Notes: generated from the sequence alone by a model not told the origin. A stretch of DNA of 64,000 nucleotides from Sialis fuliginosa (GCA_961205875.1 OY540812.1:32001098-32065097); one strand, 5' to 3'; numbered from the stretch's first letter, positions 42,401 through 53,666 are shown. Translations and numbers: made by a program.

Positions 42401-42999
42401 TAAAAATATAGGTTTCCATTTGAAAAACAAAATTCTCTTCCGCATAGACCGGAAGTGGCAAAAAATAAAATACGGTATTTAAATTAGTCGGAGAAATGTG
42501 TCATCTTCAGTATAATTATAAGTTAAAAATCATTAAAAAAAATGTATGAAACAAAAGGTAGAAAAACGAACAAAAATAATTATAAAAGTTACCTGGTTAA
42601 ATTCATAATCGTTATTTTGCATCAAGCCAATATACAAACCACTATTTAGTGTATTCTTAAACCACCCGAATACAGGACTCGCGGGAAAACAGAACAACAT
42701 AGGTACAAACCATTTTTGCGACTGTTTGATTTATCACTAGATGGCGATACAGTCAACGTGTTTATTTATTTCTAATGTTTGTTCACGATATAGTTAATAG
42801 TCCTTCATAAAATTATTGCCAATTCTATTTTGTACGATTTTCTTAATAAACATTTTCTTTATGTACTCGTTCGTAAAATTTATATCGAAAAAATGAAACA
42901 ATAATAATTAACAAATATTAAAGGAGATGGATTTGTCTAGTATAAGACTTTCTTATACGTGTAAAAATAAAATGGTTCTTTCAATTACCTATATTATTT
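42401..42999. other. Unassigned AT-rich stretch
   Basis: No gene was found. An isolated 'agactttcttatacgtg' (42944-42960) is the family F motif without the rest of the element. Confidence 0.4.
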
Positions 43000-43070
43000 T
43001 TACATTCATACTATTATTTTTGTTTGTTACCTTTTCACGGCTAAACCGCTGAACCGATCTTGATGAAAAG
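43000..43070 (+). mobile_element. Helitron family 1, 5' fragment
   Basis: 'cattcatactattatttttg' followed by 'ttgttaccttttcacggcta' and 'gctgaaccgatcttgatga' match the first 70 bp of the family. Then it diverges. The 3' hairpin is absent. Confidence 0.7.
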
Positions 43071-43375
43071 CACGCAAAATCGGCCATTGTATAGATTTGG
43101 CTAATTTTTTTGGAAGTTACATTCTATGAATTTTCCAACTTGACCAAATATTAGCTTCCAAAAATTTATAGTTTTCGATAAAAAATTCAAAGAATTTTTT
43201 TTTTTTTGATAATCCGTCAATCGAATTTAATGGCACTGGTAGTATTTTAGTATATTATAGAGTATTGTATTATATTATAGAGGTACTTATGACTCATCAA
43301 AGGTAATATTATTATGATCCTCTGTAGATAGTAAACAAGAAAAAATAAATAAAATTAAAAAAATAAAATAACACT

Positions 43376-43788
43376 ATGTTGTACTTGGAAGGCAATCACC
43401 ATTTTTTCATAAAATATAACTTGTTTGTATGTACGTACCCAAACAACATATTATCATAATCCCAAACTGATTTAAAGGGTATAACATATTCGTATAAAAC
43501 CTGCGGTCGTATCAGCGCGGTGCGGGCGACTTTAAGGAGTTCGTGTCTTAATACTTTTAAAACATCTCTAATTTATTGCTAAACAGGGCTGGTAATTTGA
43601 CGGGGCCCATGACATGACAAAGACGAAATATAGAGGTCATAGCCGAGAACTGTGCCATTAAATCAATTTTACTACATAGTATGTTATACCCTTTGAATCA
43701 GTTTGGGTTTTTAATATATTGTTTGAGTACATACAAGATATAGGTAAATTTTATGAAAAAATGGTGATTAACCTCCCAGTACAACATT
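43376..43788. mobile_element. Foldback element with ~120-bp arms
   Basis: 'tatgttgtacttggaaggca', 'atcaccattttttcataaaa' and 'cccaaactgatttaaagggt' on the left are mirrored on the right by 'accctttgaatcagtttggg', 'ttttatgaaaaaatggtgat' and 'ctcccagtacaacat'. The ~185-bp centre is GC-richer ('gcgcggtgcgggcgac') and unique in the window. Confidence 0.78.
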
Positions 43789-43804
43789 TTTATTTTTTTT
43801 TATT

Positions 43805-44560
43805 TTGCTTCCTCGCAATATCGAAGATAATATGAGAAGTTATGTGATCGTTTCAGATTGAGACAAAAAAAATGTTCTCCGATTTAAAAATTTTAAATTG
43901 ATTTATCCGTTTCACGTCAAGGCAAACACTTTTCGTTCCGTGTCTGTCTGTCTGTCCGTCCGTCTGTCCCCTGAATCCTTGTCACACGCATAACTCATGA
44001 ACCACTGAACCGATATTATTGAAACTTGGTCGGATGGTTGGGTCTGGCTTGAGGACGGTCTCATTTCAAAATCATCAAAATTATGTGTAAGGGAGAGGGG
44101 TGACACCCCAAAATATTTATTTTTTCAAGATATCTCAAAAACGACACATGTTACGTGAAAATTTTATAGAATATTTTTTGTAGAGCATTAAATTTCCTAT
44201 AATATGGGTCTACAACGTTTGTTGTAAGATATTCCCTTACAAAGATTTATCTCAATTTTTTTTAAAAATTCGTGTTTTGTTTTTCTAAATTGATATTTGC
44301 TTGGATATATTAAATGTCATTTTGACATTTGTCAAAAAATTAAAAATATACGAAAAAATAATCAGGTGTGTCTTGAGAAAAATTTCGAACTAATATTTTT
44401 TAGTAAAATTGTATAAAAATTAAATGGTTAACCAATTCCAGGCAATTTATCTCAACATTGTCGGTTTTTATTTAAATTGTTCAATAATTAACTACCTTTA
44501 GTGAATTTAGTACGAGGAAGCACTGTGCATTTACTTGGCAGATGTTTTTTAAATTTTATT
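43805..44560 (-). repeat. GCTTCCTCG-family repeat, near full length
   Basis: 'ttgcttcctcgcaatatcga' to 'gaggaagcactgtgcattta', then 'cttggcagatgtttttt'. It carries 'catgaaccactgaaccgata', 'ggggtgacaccccaaaatat', 'tctcaaaaacgacacatgtt' and the 'aaatgtcattttgaca' motif. The copies at 33608 and 61645 align throughout. The (GTCY)n tract at 43940-43966 is shorter here than at 62284. Confidence 0.78.
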
Positions 44561-44636
44561 ATTTTCTTTTTCTGGTTTACTAAGTATAGAGGATCATAAT
44601 AATATTACCTCTGATGATTCATAAGTACCTCTTTAA

Positions 44637-45552
44637 CAGTGATCTTCAAACTGTTGGTACTTCCGAGGTACCTATCTGGGGGTTCCGCAAGCCAAAATAA
44701 AATTTCGAATTTTTTTTTAAAAGCACTCATACTAAAATATAAATACACATTTAGTTATATTTGAAAATTAATGTATTCTAAGAAGTTATAAGTGTGCGTA
44801 AAAATAGCTATGCCCGAGTTTTATTGAAAATTGATCGTTATACTGAAAAAATGAACAGATTAGGTATTTATAATAGATAAAATATTCTCTACAACATTGA
44901 TTCCAAACATTTTTTTATATTTCGTACTGTTTCTTTAATAAATGGGAAAATAACAAGAGTAAACATTTTTTTAATCATTGTTTTGGCATTCACAAAACGA
45001 CAAACAGACAGACGTCATTAAGATAATAGTCCGTTTCGAGCTTAGAATCTACAAAACGTGTAATTCCGATAAAACGTCTAATTCATGATATTTCAAGTTA
45101 CGCAGAAAATTAAGGAACGGATTAACCGCACAATTCGAGACCCTACTGTGTATTATACTTATCATATATTTTTTGTACGTTGTTTTTATTTATTTAATAT
45201 TATAAACAAATCATTTAAGATACCAGGAAATCCTGTAATAAATCAAGTGTTTTTTTAAATTGCTAACGACAAAAAAGAAATGAAGAAGAAAAAAAACTTT
45301 TAGATTATACAACAATATATTTATGTTTATGACAGCTTGTAATTGAAATCCTTTATGTATATAAGTTTGTTAGCTACACTGGCGTAACCAGAGGGAGCAA
45401 CCGAGGCTACAACACAACTCATCCCCCCTTCCTGAGATATATACTCGAAATACAATTATAAAGAATTCGATCGTAATAAAAATAAAAATAAAATCTCTCT
45501 ATAACTATACTGTTTGGATTTGTCCGCAACAATGTCCGACAATGAAATAGAC
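44637..45552. other. hAT-like end and family F fragments; rest unassigned
   Basis: CAGTGATCTTCAAACTGTTG at 44637 resembles a hAT terminus without a partner. 44860-45070 holds family F pieces ('aacaagagtaaacatt', 'aaacagacagacgtcatta'). 45378-45440 begins 'actggcgtaaccagagggag', another transposon-end-like string. No gene is seen. Confidence 0.45.
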
Positions 45553-45628
45553 CAGCGGTTCTTAAGCTTATGTAGTCTAGGGACCCTCTTTTGAACAATT
45601 ATTTTTCAGGGAACCCCTCTCTGCAGGC
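45553..45628. mobile_element. hAT MITE terminus (same family as 5161-5671)
   Basis: CAGCGGTTCTTAAGCTTATG, then 'tagtctagggaccctctttt' and 'gaacaatt', equal the inverse of the right end of the 5161-5671 element. It is cut off after about 75 bp by a Helitron fragment. Confidence 0.75.
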
Positions 45629-45757
45629 GTAGACATCTAGCGTGCAAATGCGAAACTAAAAACCTGTTTTATCGACTATAATAACAGAAATCTGTATTAC
45701 CTAACCTAAATTCCACCCAAACAAAGTCACAGATAACAGCTAGTTATATATTTTCAT
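45629..45757 (-). mobile_element. Helitron family 1, partial
   Basis: 'gacatctagcgtgcaaatgc', 'gaaactaaaaacctgtttta' and the closing 'aacagctagtta' match family segments in rearranged order. The hairpin is degraded ('ccacccaaacaaagtcacag'). Confidence 0.6.
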
Positions 45758-45823
45758 GACAGTATTATTTATTACCAAGAAAATCTTTGCCATAATATTT
45801 AACTTTTTTTTAATACATATACA

Positions 45824-46056
45824 CAGGGGTTATTTTAATGTGTAGTTGTAGCTTGTTTCCTGCGTTTCTAAAAATGAAAAGTGCAGTTGTAAAAGTCAAT
45901 TTGTGTAGTTGAAATATATAAAACATATTTTATGTATATTATGTAGTATAAAAAATATACTACAAAAAGGTACATCCAGTTGAAAAATTACAAGTAGAAA
46001 ACAAACAAAAAATAAGGAAAATATGTAGTTGTAAAATTTTATTAAAATAACCCCTG
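45824..46056. mobile_element. hAT MITE (CAGGGGTTATTTTAAT), complete
   Basis: 233 bp with perfect 16-bp TIRs CAGGGGTTATTTTAAT. The flanking 8-mers CATATACA (45816-45823) and CATATACT (46057-46064) match at 7 of 8. The interior has 'gtagttgtagcttgtttcct' and 'gttgaaaaattacaagtaga'. It has no frame. It is the reference copy for the fragments at 5318, 23573 and 34430. Confidence 0.9.
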
Positions 46057-46415
46057 CATATACTGCATGTTTACAAAAGTAAATTTAAAAAGGAAAATGT
46101 AACATCCCTCCTTGAAAAGCCCCAGGATACGGACATGATTAGCTATTTGTATTTACCTTAATGTAACTCTCGGAGCTGCTAACATTGTTACAGTGCAATT
46201 TCCCACAAAAGCTCTAGCACTGATAAGCTTGCTCTTGGAAGCTCGTCAGGAATATCTAAAGATGTGTGAAATAGATTATCATATGGTAATTACTCGGAAA
46301 ATTATTTTATAATAGAATTGCAATTACCATTATTCAGAATATTTATTTTTTTCATTCTACAATAAATTTCCAAACTTAAATCGGCAGTTCTCTTATAAAT
46401 TATACATAATATGTA
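46057..46415. other. Unassigned spacer
   Basis: A block at about 46105-46260 is less AT-rich ('agctctagcactgataagct') but has stops in all frames by inspection and no recognisable repeat. Confidence 0.35.
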
Positions 46416-46815
46416 TAAGGTACTGGATAATACCCTAGTTCTGGACTGTTGTTTAATTAAATATACTAAATTAGAAATATTTGTTCATATTTGATTACTG
46501 CCATTACATTACTATCATAATATATAGATACTTAAACAGCTTTATTTGATGGCAATCGGCCAATGGGTGTCAAAATGGTGGACATTTAAATTAATTATTA
46601 GTGTAATCTATGTATTAACTATTATATTATCATAACATCTGCATTACATTATTTCAAATTTTACAATTCTTTATTTTATAAATTTTGTGTCGTAGTACTT
46701 ATCATTTTGTAATTTATTAGCAAGTATCCATCACCTGGTGTCCATTAGTAGTTTTACTTTGTCGATAACTGGAAAAAAATCTTAAACAAAATACAAGGCT
46801 TAAAAAAACTATATT
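46416..46815. mobile_element. Tc1-type MITE (GTACTGG family), partial copy
   Basis: TAAGGTACTGG is followed by 'ataccctagttctggact', then 'atttgatggcaatcggccaa', 'gtcaaaatggtggacattta', 'tgtgtcgtagtacttatcat' and 'ctatatttgctgactta'. The right terminus is lost near 46815. Confidence 0.75.
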
Positions 46816-47272
46816 TGCTGACTTAAATATACAAAACTCTCTTTTTATAAATACAGAAATAAACATTTAGTTCAATTTCAGAGTGACAATTAATTCTTTG
46901 ACAAACATAAATTAGTAATTTGTTATTTTGTCTACCTTGGTTTCTTTTGCTGCGAAGACTTTTATCTTGTTCGAGAAACGTTCCTAATATTTTCTTGTCG
47001 AGATACATTAATTTTCAATTGAGTTATAGCGAAGCTATCAAAACATCTATTATGACTCTGAAAGATACGAGGATTATGATTGAAAATAGACTCGAAATCC
47101 CAATTCACTCACGATCTTTTGAGAACGTGTCCAACCTAATTTGTGCCATGTTTACTCATGGGCGCATCAAACACTTTTATAAAGAGGGAATGATTTTTTT
47201 ATATTGTATTTATTATTTGAATTCTGAATTATTCGATAGATCGAAAATACTGTGATAGTTTTACAATTTATT
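46816..47272. other. Unassigned stretch with opposing short frames
   Basis: Overlapping frames on both strands (46823-47008 minus, 46920-47255 plus) lie in a slightly GC-richer block. Neither shows a domain, and the minus frame has a stop just before its first ATG. Possibly an eroded element. Confidence 0.35.
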
Positions 47273-48000
47273 TTTCTTCCTCGCCATATCGAATATACGA
47301 GAAGCTTTGTGATCGTTTTAAAATGAGAAAAAAAGTGTTCTCCGATTTCAAAATTTTAACTTGATCTTTCCGTTTCAGATCAAGACAAACACTTTTCGTT
47401 TCGTGTCTGTCTGTGTGTGTGTCTGCCTGTTGAGTAAATCCTTGTCACACGTATAACTCATGAACCACTAAACCGACGATCCTATTATAAAATCATTAAA
47501 ATCGCGTTTAAAGGGGAGGGTTGATATCCCGAAATATATTTTTTTTAGATATCTCAAAAGCGACACATGTTATGTGAAAATTTTAGAGAATCTTTTTTTG
47601 TAGAGTATTCAATTTCCTATAATATAGGTCAGCACAACGTTTGCTGTTAAAAATTACTTTACAAAGATTTATCTCAATTTGCTTTAAAAAATCGTCTTTT
47701 TTTTTGAATTTCTATTTGAGGAAGTCAGTTCCAAAACTCGTTCGTTCCATTTAAAAAAAAATCGAAATGACAGTGGAGCAAAACTTGCTCAATCATATTA
47801 TGATTGAGCGAGTTTTACTCAAAACTGACATTACAATATGAAAGAATGTCAAAAATTCTTTCAAAATCCACTGTAATCTCGATTTTAGTTATATGGAACG
47901 AACGAGTTTTGGAATTCACCTACTTATTTACTTTGACATATTCAATATTCATAGCAGAAAAATTAAGAGTTTGATTCAAATTATTAAAAATTAAAAAAAA
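47273..48000 (-). repeat. GCTTCCTCG-family repeat, diverged copy
   Basis: 'ttcttcctcgccatatcgaa', 'ttccgtttcagatcaagaca', 'catgaaccactaaaccgac' and 'tctcaaaagcgacacatgtt' follow the family order. The copy is interrupted at about 47721-47920 by a small TIR element and resumes with 'actttgacatattcaatatt'. Confidence 0.7.
47721..47920. mobile_element. Small TIR element with palindromic centre
   Basis: TTCCAAAACTCGTTCGTTCC plus AT at 47729-47750 is perfectly inverted at 47891-47912. Further in, 'tgacagtgga'/'tccactgta' and 'cgaaat'/'atctcg' are also inverted. The centre (47774-47822) is itself a palindrome around 'attgagc'. About 185-200 bp, inserted in a GCTTCCTCG repeat. Confidence 0.82.
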
Positions 48001-48215
48001 TACGAAAAAAAATGTATTTTTTTGTTTGTTATATAGCTTCATCCTTCTTCAAGTTAACTGTGTAGGTTTCATTTATTAGCTATGGAAGGTCTACGATTTT
48101 TTCCCTGAGGCACTATGTGTTTTTTTCGAAAAAAATTATTTTTACGCAAAATTTTGACCTACCCTAAGCCAGTTTATTATATCGAAAAATTCGAAGACTT
48201 CGACCCGAGAATTAT

Positions 48216-48754
48216 GAGTATGTTTACACAGCGCCGTTATTCCGGTTTTATTATAACCGATGTAGTTAAACCGTTTCAAGTGGTGCTATTTACACATACG
48301 ATAATAAGTGACGTCAGCTGAAATTATAATTCTGATTTGAAATACGCTATAAGTTCGATGGTGTACCAACAACGTCTCTTTTACGTCCCACGAATCACGT
48401 TTCTTTTGTTTTCCATCTTTTCGTCTTAGATGTTTTAACCATATTTTAACTGACGATGCTTTCCAAATATTAATGCGAAGTGCATTACGATGAAATCCCT
48501 ATACTCCGTAGATACTTATAAATATCTTTTGAGGTAGGCTAAATAGGTATAACTATGTCCATGCAGTTTACACGCATTTTTATTCCTGCTCTATTCCGGT
48601 TTACTTATGCTATTCACGTAGACCAAGAAAAATAGCATAACTAAACCCGATTAGTTAAGTCAGGTGTAAAGTGCCGTTTACACGGACTTTTACACCCGGT
48701 TTTATTACATCGGTTATAGTTAAACCGGAATAAAAGCGATGTGTAAACGTACTG
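48216..48754. mobile_element. TIR element (GAGTACGTTTACACAGCG ends), copy 2
   Basis: It starts GAGTATGTTTACACAGCG and ends '..gcgatgtgtaaacgtactg'. Flanking TAT on each side would be a 3-bp duplication. It aligns with 30985-31523 over its length, including 'ccgatgtagttaaaccgttt', 'tgcgaagtgcattacgatga' and 'atactccgtagatacttata'. 539 bp, the same length as copy 1. Confidence 0.78.
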
Positions 48755-50237
48755 TATGTTAATAATTAGAGATAATAATAGAGCCCCTAATAGACTAATA
48801 TAACCAGAGTTTACTTCATAAAAAATTACTGAATTTGTAATTTTACTTGTTATTTTTATTCAAATTATATAAATAAAACTCGCTACCTATCGTGTATTTT
48901 CATGTATTACATTTATCAATTTTTCCACCAATTCTAGGTACTTAAAAATGTTCTAATTTGGACAATACATTGAGCTTTTAAAATGCTTAAATGTGTAATT
49001 TTTAACCGACTTCAAAAAAGGAAGGGGTTCTCAATTTGACAATATATATTTTTTATGCACGTTCAGACATAACTCTGATAAATATGCACCGATTTTAGTT
49101 TTGTTTTTTAAAGGTGTATACTCTCGAGGTGATGTCATATACATTTCATTAGAAAAAAATAAAACTGACATCAAAAAAAACTATAAAAGTGTATAACAAT
49201 TAAATTTAACAGTTTTTGAAGTCGGTGTCAACTCAATAAAAAACTAAAAAAAAAGAAAACCGACTTCAAAAACTGTTATATTTACTTTTAATATATATAT
49301 ATATATTTTTCAGAGTTTTTATTTCAATTATTTAATTTTTTTTGATTAATTGTCAATTTTAAGTATTTAAAATTGTTTGAAAAATAGACAAATGTAATAC
49401 AGGTTTAAGGAAATGTATTACTTTTATAACCTAGATGGAGAGTTGTTGAAATACTGATACAACGTCATCAAAGCATAATTCGTTTTTCGCATTATTTGTT
49501 CTCTACGTCATCATTTGTACGAGCAGCAAACACTCCTAGATAATCAACAACGCTTGTTTGTTTTATCCATAAATAAAACACAAACGGCATTATAACATAA
49601 CCAACCACAAACAAAAATCAATACTTCTCTTATTGTTGTTCTAGTGTCCGCTTTCTTGTTTCACCCAAACTTGCCAATTTATTATTTCAACAACAATTTT
49701 TTGTTACAATTAACTACATAGTGATGATTTTTTTTATTTTCGCCTTCCCCATTAAACGTTAGTAAGATTTTAGAATCCCATCCTCCTTTTTACATAAGGT
49801 TTCCCATTTTTTACAAGAATTTCCTTATTTTTACGTAATAAAGAAATAAATCTTTAAATATAAAAAAAACATTAAAACACTGAAAACTATACATATAATA
49901 ATAAATTTAACAGTTTTTAAAGTCGGTTTTATTTTTTTTATTTCATAAAAAGTTTTTTATTGGCTTGGCACCAACTTCAAAAACGGTTATAAATTATAAT
50001 ATACTTTTCAGAGTTTTGAGGGGGAACGCCACTGTCGAAAAATTATAATGAAAATATTAAAAATTGACGAAGATACAGTACGTAAAAAATCATAATTTTT
50101 GATAAATTAATGAATTATTTTGTTAAGTGCCACCATTTTATCAAAAATCTTTTTTTTAAACGGCAACGCACAACAATAGTTGCATTCATACAGATCAATA
50201 ATTTTGTTTTAATGAACCACTACGATGATATATAATG
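48755..50237. other. Mostly unassigned; 'accgacttcaaaa' repeats
   Basis: 49003-49120 ('accgacttcaaaaaagga', 'ggttctcaattt') and 49215-49275 (inverted and direct 'gacttcaaaaactgtta') belong to a repeat common in Lepidoptera. 49905-49990 repeats the motif again. Nothing else is recognised. Confidence 0.5.
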
Positions 50238-50305
50238 CACCATTTTCACCTTCCGATTCAATTTAATTATAAAATACACAAAACACTTTCAATGTTATAA
50301 TTTTA

Positions 50306-50527
50306 TTATTTTACTTTGAAGTACAAATATTGCGGTAAATAATGACCCTGTAAGAAATATTCTAGGGCTGTGAGTTCGCACAACCTAGGCGGCCAATTTA
50401 TGTCAGCTCTTCGAGAAATTATTCGATCGCCAAATCTCTCCCTTAAAAGATCCAGTGTTTCAATCGCTGTATGGCAAGTGGCACCGTTCTGTTGAAACCA
50501 CGTGTTCTGAACATCCATTCCTTTCAT
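50306..50527 (-). pseudogene. Tc1/mariner-type transposase C-terminal fragment
   Basis: The minus-strand frame reads NTWFQQNGATCHTAIETLDL, then RERFGDRIISRRADINWPPR, then LCELTALEYFLQGH. It matches the second and third catalytic blocks of a common insect transposase group (WFQQDGATCHT...INWPPRSCDLTPLDYFLWG). The aspartate of the second block is Asn here (QQNGA), and Asp residues in the third block read Glu. After QGH the frame leaves the family. It is inactive. Confidence 0.8.
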
Positions 50528-50552
50528 TCCACAAATAATCTGTTATCATAAA

Positions 50553-50779
50553 GGAGATATTTGGCAATCGAATAATTTCTCGAAGAGCTGACGTAAATTC
50601 GCCGCATAAATCGTCTAGATTATTTTCTGTGGGGTCATTTGAAGTTAAGATTACTCAAACAATTGGAGAAATTGAACAGAATGTCAACGAAAATGTTATC
50701 GAAAATTTTTGGAATAAGAATGTTATCATGCCAAAGAAACAGAGGGCGTTACTTGCCGGATATCATTTCATATTATTAA
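50553..50779 (+). pseudogene. Second transposase C-terminal fragment, opposite strand
   Basis: 'aatttctcgaagagctgacg' is shared inverted with the 50397-50416 region. The plus strand then reads RLDYFLWGHLKLR and, after a frame change, ends RGRYLPDIISYY before a stop at 50777-50779. RGxxLPDIIF followed by a stop is the usual C-terminus in this group. Frameshifts separate the parts, and the WPP block is damaged (NSPHKS). Confidence 0.7.
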
Positions 50780-50963
50780 CCGCAACATTTTTACTTCAAA
50801 ACATACTTATTAATTTATAAAATTTAAAGTGATTTGTATGTTTTAATTAAATTAAATCGGAAGATGAAATTTGGACACCCGTTATTTTATTACTATGTAA
50901 TTTTTTCATATTTTTAAATAAAAATTTGTTAAAATATAGTTCGATGTATTCTTAATAATAATA

Positions 50964-51383
50964 ACACAGATCCCCAAAAAAAGTGGTATGTGCTGGGGTA
51001 TAGACCCAACTTTTCTTTTGTATTTTTTCCCGCTGAACACAAATCCGTCGTCATAATTGGGGGTTAATGAACAAAATCACGAGAAAATCCAAAAAAAAAC
51101 AGATAAAAACCATCATAGGTCTAAAATAAAGTGGTGTGTACTGGGGTACAGACCCAACTTTTATTTTGTATTTTTTCCCGCTGAACACGAATCCGTCGTC
51201 ATAATTGGGGGTTGATTAACAAAATCACGAGAAACCGGTTTTTATAGGTTTTTTTTGGTTTTCTCGTGATTTTGTTCATCAACCACCAATTATGACGACG
51301 GATTCGTGTTCAGCGGGAAAAAATACAAAAGAAAAGTTGGTTCTGTATTTCAGCACAGACCACATTTTTTTGTGGACCTGTGT
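50964..51383. mobile_element. Foldback MITE with an internal duplication
   Basis: ACACAGATCCCCAAAAAAAG at 50964 mirrors 'tttttttgtggacctgtgt' at 51383. The unit 'ttttttcccgctgaacac', 'gtcgtcataattgggggtt', 'aacaaaatcacgagaaa' occurs twice direct (about 51027 and 51172) and once inverted (about 51258-51330). It has one arm duplicated and one single. Confidence 0.82.
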
Positions 51384-52090
51384 AATCCTTCTCTTAATTC
51401 AAATTTATTACTTAATTACAGAAAAAAATACAAAAATGAGCAGTTTTTCAACCCTTCAGTAGTGTTCCTGCTTAAGGTTTTTTTGAGGTAGTTTTATATA
51501 TTCGAAATCCATGGTTAGATTCTGGTAAAATTTATATGGAGTTATTTCGGGAGTATATTCTTTCAAACAAACGAAAACCGTTCAAATCGGTGCATATTTG
51601 TGGGAGTTATGCCCAAACATACATATAAATAATAGCCATTGTTTGTGTGTCATATAACGCATGATGTTGGCTGCAGATGTGTTTTGACATTCAATAGTTT
51701 TTCGTTTTATTTTGATATCTGATAGCGCGTGGTTTACAACTGACACAAGCTGTCAATATCATAAAAGCAACTCATGGATTTTATTAATTGAAATTTTTGA
51801 AAAACGAAAAATTTCAGAAATACCTATACGAAAATAATAATCAAAATAAATTAAAAATTAGGCGCGTTGAATGCAAAAATGTGTAAATGAATGTTCACAA
51901 TGATCTTTTACAGTACCTATTGTAAAATATTATTAATAAACAACGGTTGGGATATAATAAAATAAATACATACGAGGGTCGCAGACGTAGGCTGAGACTC
52001 GAGTAAACTTGAGTTTCTAAATATAGCGCGATTTGGGGTTGGGGCGCAAAGAGCCCAGGGGCAAAGCCCCTATTACATACATTTATGTAT
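51384..52090. other. Repeat fragment and unassigned sequence
   Basis: 51480-51640 ('aaaaccgttcaaatcggtgc', 'gggagttatgcccaaacata') appears to be another part of the 'accgacttc' repeat. 51960-52085 includes 'ggggcgcaaagagcccaggg' and 'gcaaagcccct', GC-rich and repeat-like. No gene was found. Confidence 0.45.
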
Positions 52091-52840
52091 ACAGGGTGAG
52101 TCATTTTAATCAACGCAGTCAAATTTCTCGAAAAGTAAGCGAAATTGGTGACCTTTAAACCATTTTTCAAGGTCAATAAAGGTCAACTTTGATTTTTTAA
52201 ATAAAAACCTATATTTTTTATTGCATATTCGTATTCTACGTATAAAAATTAGTATCTTCAGTAGGAAAAATTTTTTTTAAAAATGCTTTCTTCTCTCGGT
52301 GGAGGGCGCTGTAAGATTAATCAACGAACTCAAATATCTGAAAAAAAATTGCACCTAATAGCTCAAACTACTTTTAGCATTACCCAGAAACAACGGCGTG
52401 GAGGTTGTAGTTGTATGTTTGCCTCCCACAATTAAAATGCACCCCAAAGGAAATATACAACTACAACGTCCACGCCGTTGTTTCTGGGTAATGCTAAAAG
52501 TAGTTTTAGTTATTAGGTGCAACTTTTTTTCAGATATTTAAGTTCGTTGATAAATCTTACAGCGCCCTCCACCGAGAGAAGAAAGCATTTTTAAGAAAAA
52601 AATGTTCTACTAAAGATACTAATTTTTTTACGTAAAATACGAATATGCAATAAAATATAGGTTTTTATTTAAAAAACCAAAGTTGACCTTTATTGACCTT
52701 GAAAAATGGTTTGAAGGTAACCACAAGGTCACCATTGTTTGGCCCCCTTGAAACCAAGCAACTTTTATTTGAAACGTTTTTCTCAATTTCGCTTACTTTT
52801 CGAGATATTTGACTGCGTTGATTAAAATGTCTCACTCTGT
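52091..52840. mobile_element. Foldback element (ACAGGGTGAGTCATTTTAAT ends)
   Basis: ACAGGGTGAGTCATTTTAAT at 52091 mirrors 'attaaaatgtctcactctgt' at 52840. The arms of about 330 bp share 'aaggtcaataaaggtcaact', 'ggtggagggcgctgtaagat' and 'cccagaaacaacggcgtgga'. The centre is a ~50-bp loop. The right arm holds an extra ~60 bp ('accattgtttggcccccttg') absent from the left. Confidence 0.85.
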
Positions 52841-53284
52841 ATAGGTGAATTGAGAACCTCTTCCTTTTTTGATGTCTGTTAAAAATAAAACGAAGCTTAT
52901 ATAATTTAATTATCGATTTTAAAGATTAATATAATAAATATATACTGAGAAAAAAAAATACAAAACTTGTAGAGGAGCGTTCATTAATTAGGTAAGGCTT
53001 TTTTCTAATTAATTATATTAAAATACATAATTGAAACCAATATCGGCTTTTCATAATAATTATATTAAGTCAATTAAATTTTTTTAGTCAATGTACTTTG
53101 TTACTGCTGTACAAATATATAAAAACAACAACCTAACGTTTGAAGAGGGGGTGACCTTATATTTACGAATACTTACAAGGGTAAGGTGGTGGTGGAATAT
53201 TTCTAAAATCATACTAACGTATATATATGCATACAAAGTATACTTAAAATATTGTCTTCGAATTTTTGTTTAAAACAGAGAATT

Positions 53285-53464
53285 TATTGTAATATTATAA
53301 ATGCTAAAGCAACTATGTTTGTTACCTTTTCACGTCTAAACCGATCGTGATGAAAGTTGGCAGGGAGATAGCTTGTATCCTGAGGAAGGACATATGTATC
53401 CCGAAAAATTGATTAGATAAAAAAAATCAAATTCCACGCGGACGAAGCCGCGGGTAACAATTAG
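53285..53464 (+). mobile_element. Nonautonomous Helitron, family 1, short copy
   Basis: 'taatattataaatgctaaag' leads into 'ttgttaccttttcacgtcta', 'agatagcttgtatcctgagg' and a clean 3' hairpin CCACGCGGACGAAGCCGCGG. It closes with TTAG (for CTAG) and T. The leading TCCATAC is degraded. Confidence 0.78.
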
Positions 53465-53534
53465 TTATAATAGTTATAATATAGTTGAAATAGTTTGGAA
53501 AGAAGGGAAGAAAAACTAAAAAAACTCAACGCAA

Positions 53535-53613
53535 TGGAGCAATTTTTATTGCTCGATTTACGCGCTGTTTTCTTGGAACCAATTAACCGCGTAAATAATG
53601 GGATAAGGTACTG
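53535..53613. mobile_element. pogo-like MITE fragment
   Basis: 'gctcgatttacgcgctgttt', then 'aaccaattaaccgcgtaaat' and 'ggataaggtactg' correspond to the inverse of the left end of the 14462-14660 MITE. The other end is degraded. Confidence 0.6.
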
Positions 53614-53666
53614 TATTACTTATATTAAAGTTTGATTCTGTGTTATTTATAGACATTCCCTGAGTT

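Larger units (their letters stand above)
43278..44632. mobile_element. TIR-like element enclosing two others
   Basis: Arms of about 60-70 bp ('agaggtacttatgactcatc', 'aaaggtaatattattatgat', 'cctct') at 43278-43346 are inverted at 44571-44632. Between them lie a foldback (43376-43788) and a GCTTCCTCG copy (43805-44560). The nested order suggests the outer element is the oldest. A hAT-like end begins directly at 44637. Confidence 0.6.
50238..50881. mobile_element. Inverted pair of transposase 3' ends
   Basis: The outer ~70 bp on each side ('ccgattcaatttaattataa' near 50250 and its diverged inverse near 50850-50870) and the inner coding parts (50370-50450 versus 50550-50645) are inverted relative to each other. 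Each half encodes the C-terminal part of the same transposase, reading outward. This is a foldback built from two copies of one element's 3' end. Confidence 0.7.

Noticed and set aside
46823..47255. Opposing frames of 61 and 111 codons
   Set aside because: No domain, no conserved motif, an upstream stop, and no splice signals. Evidence is insufficient for a gene.
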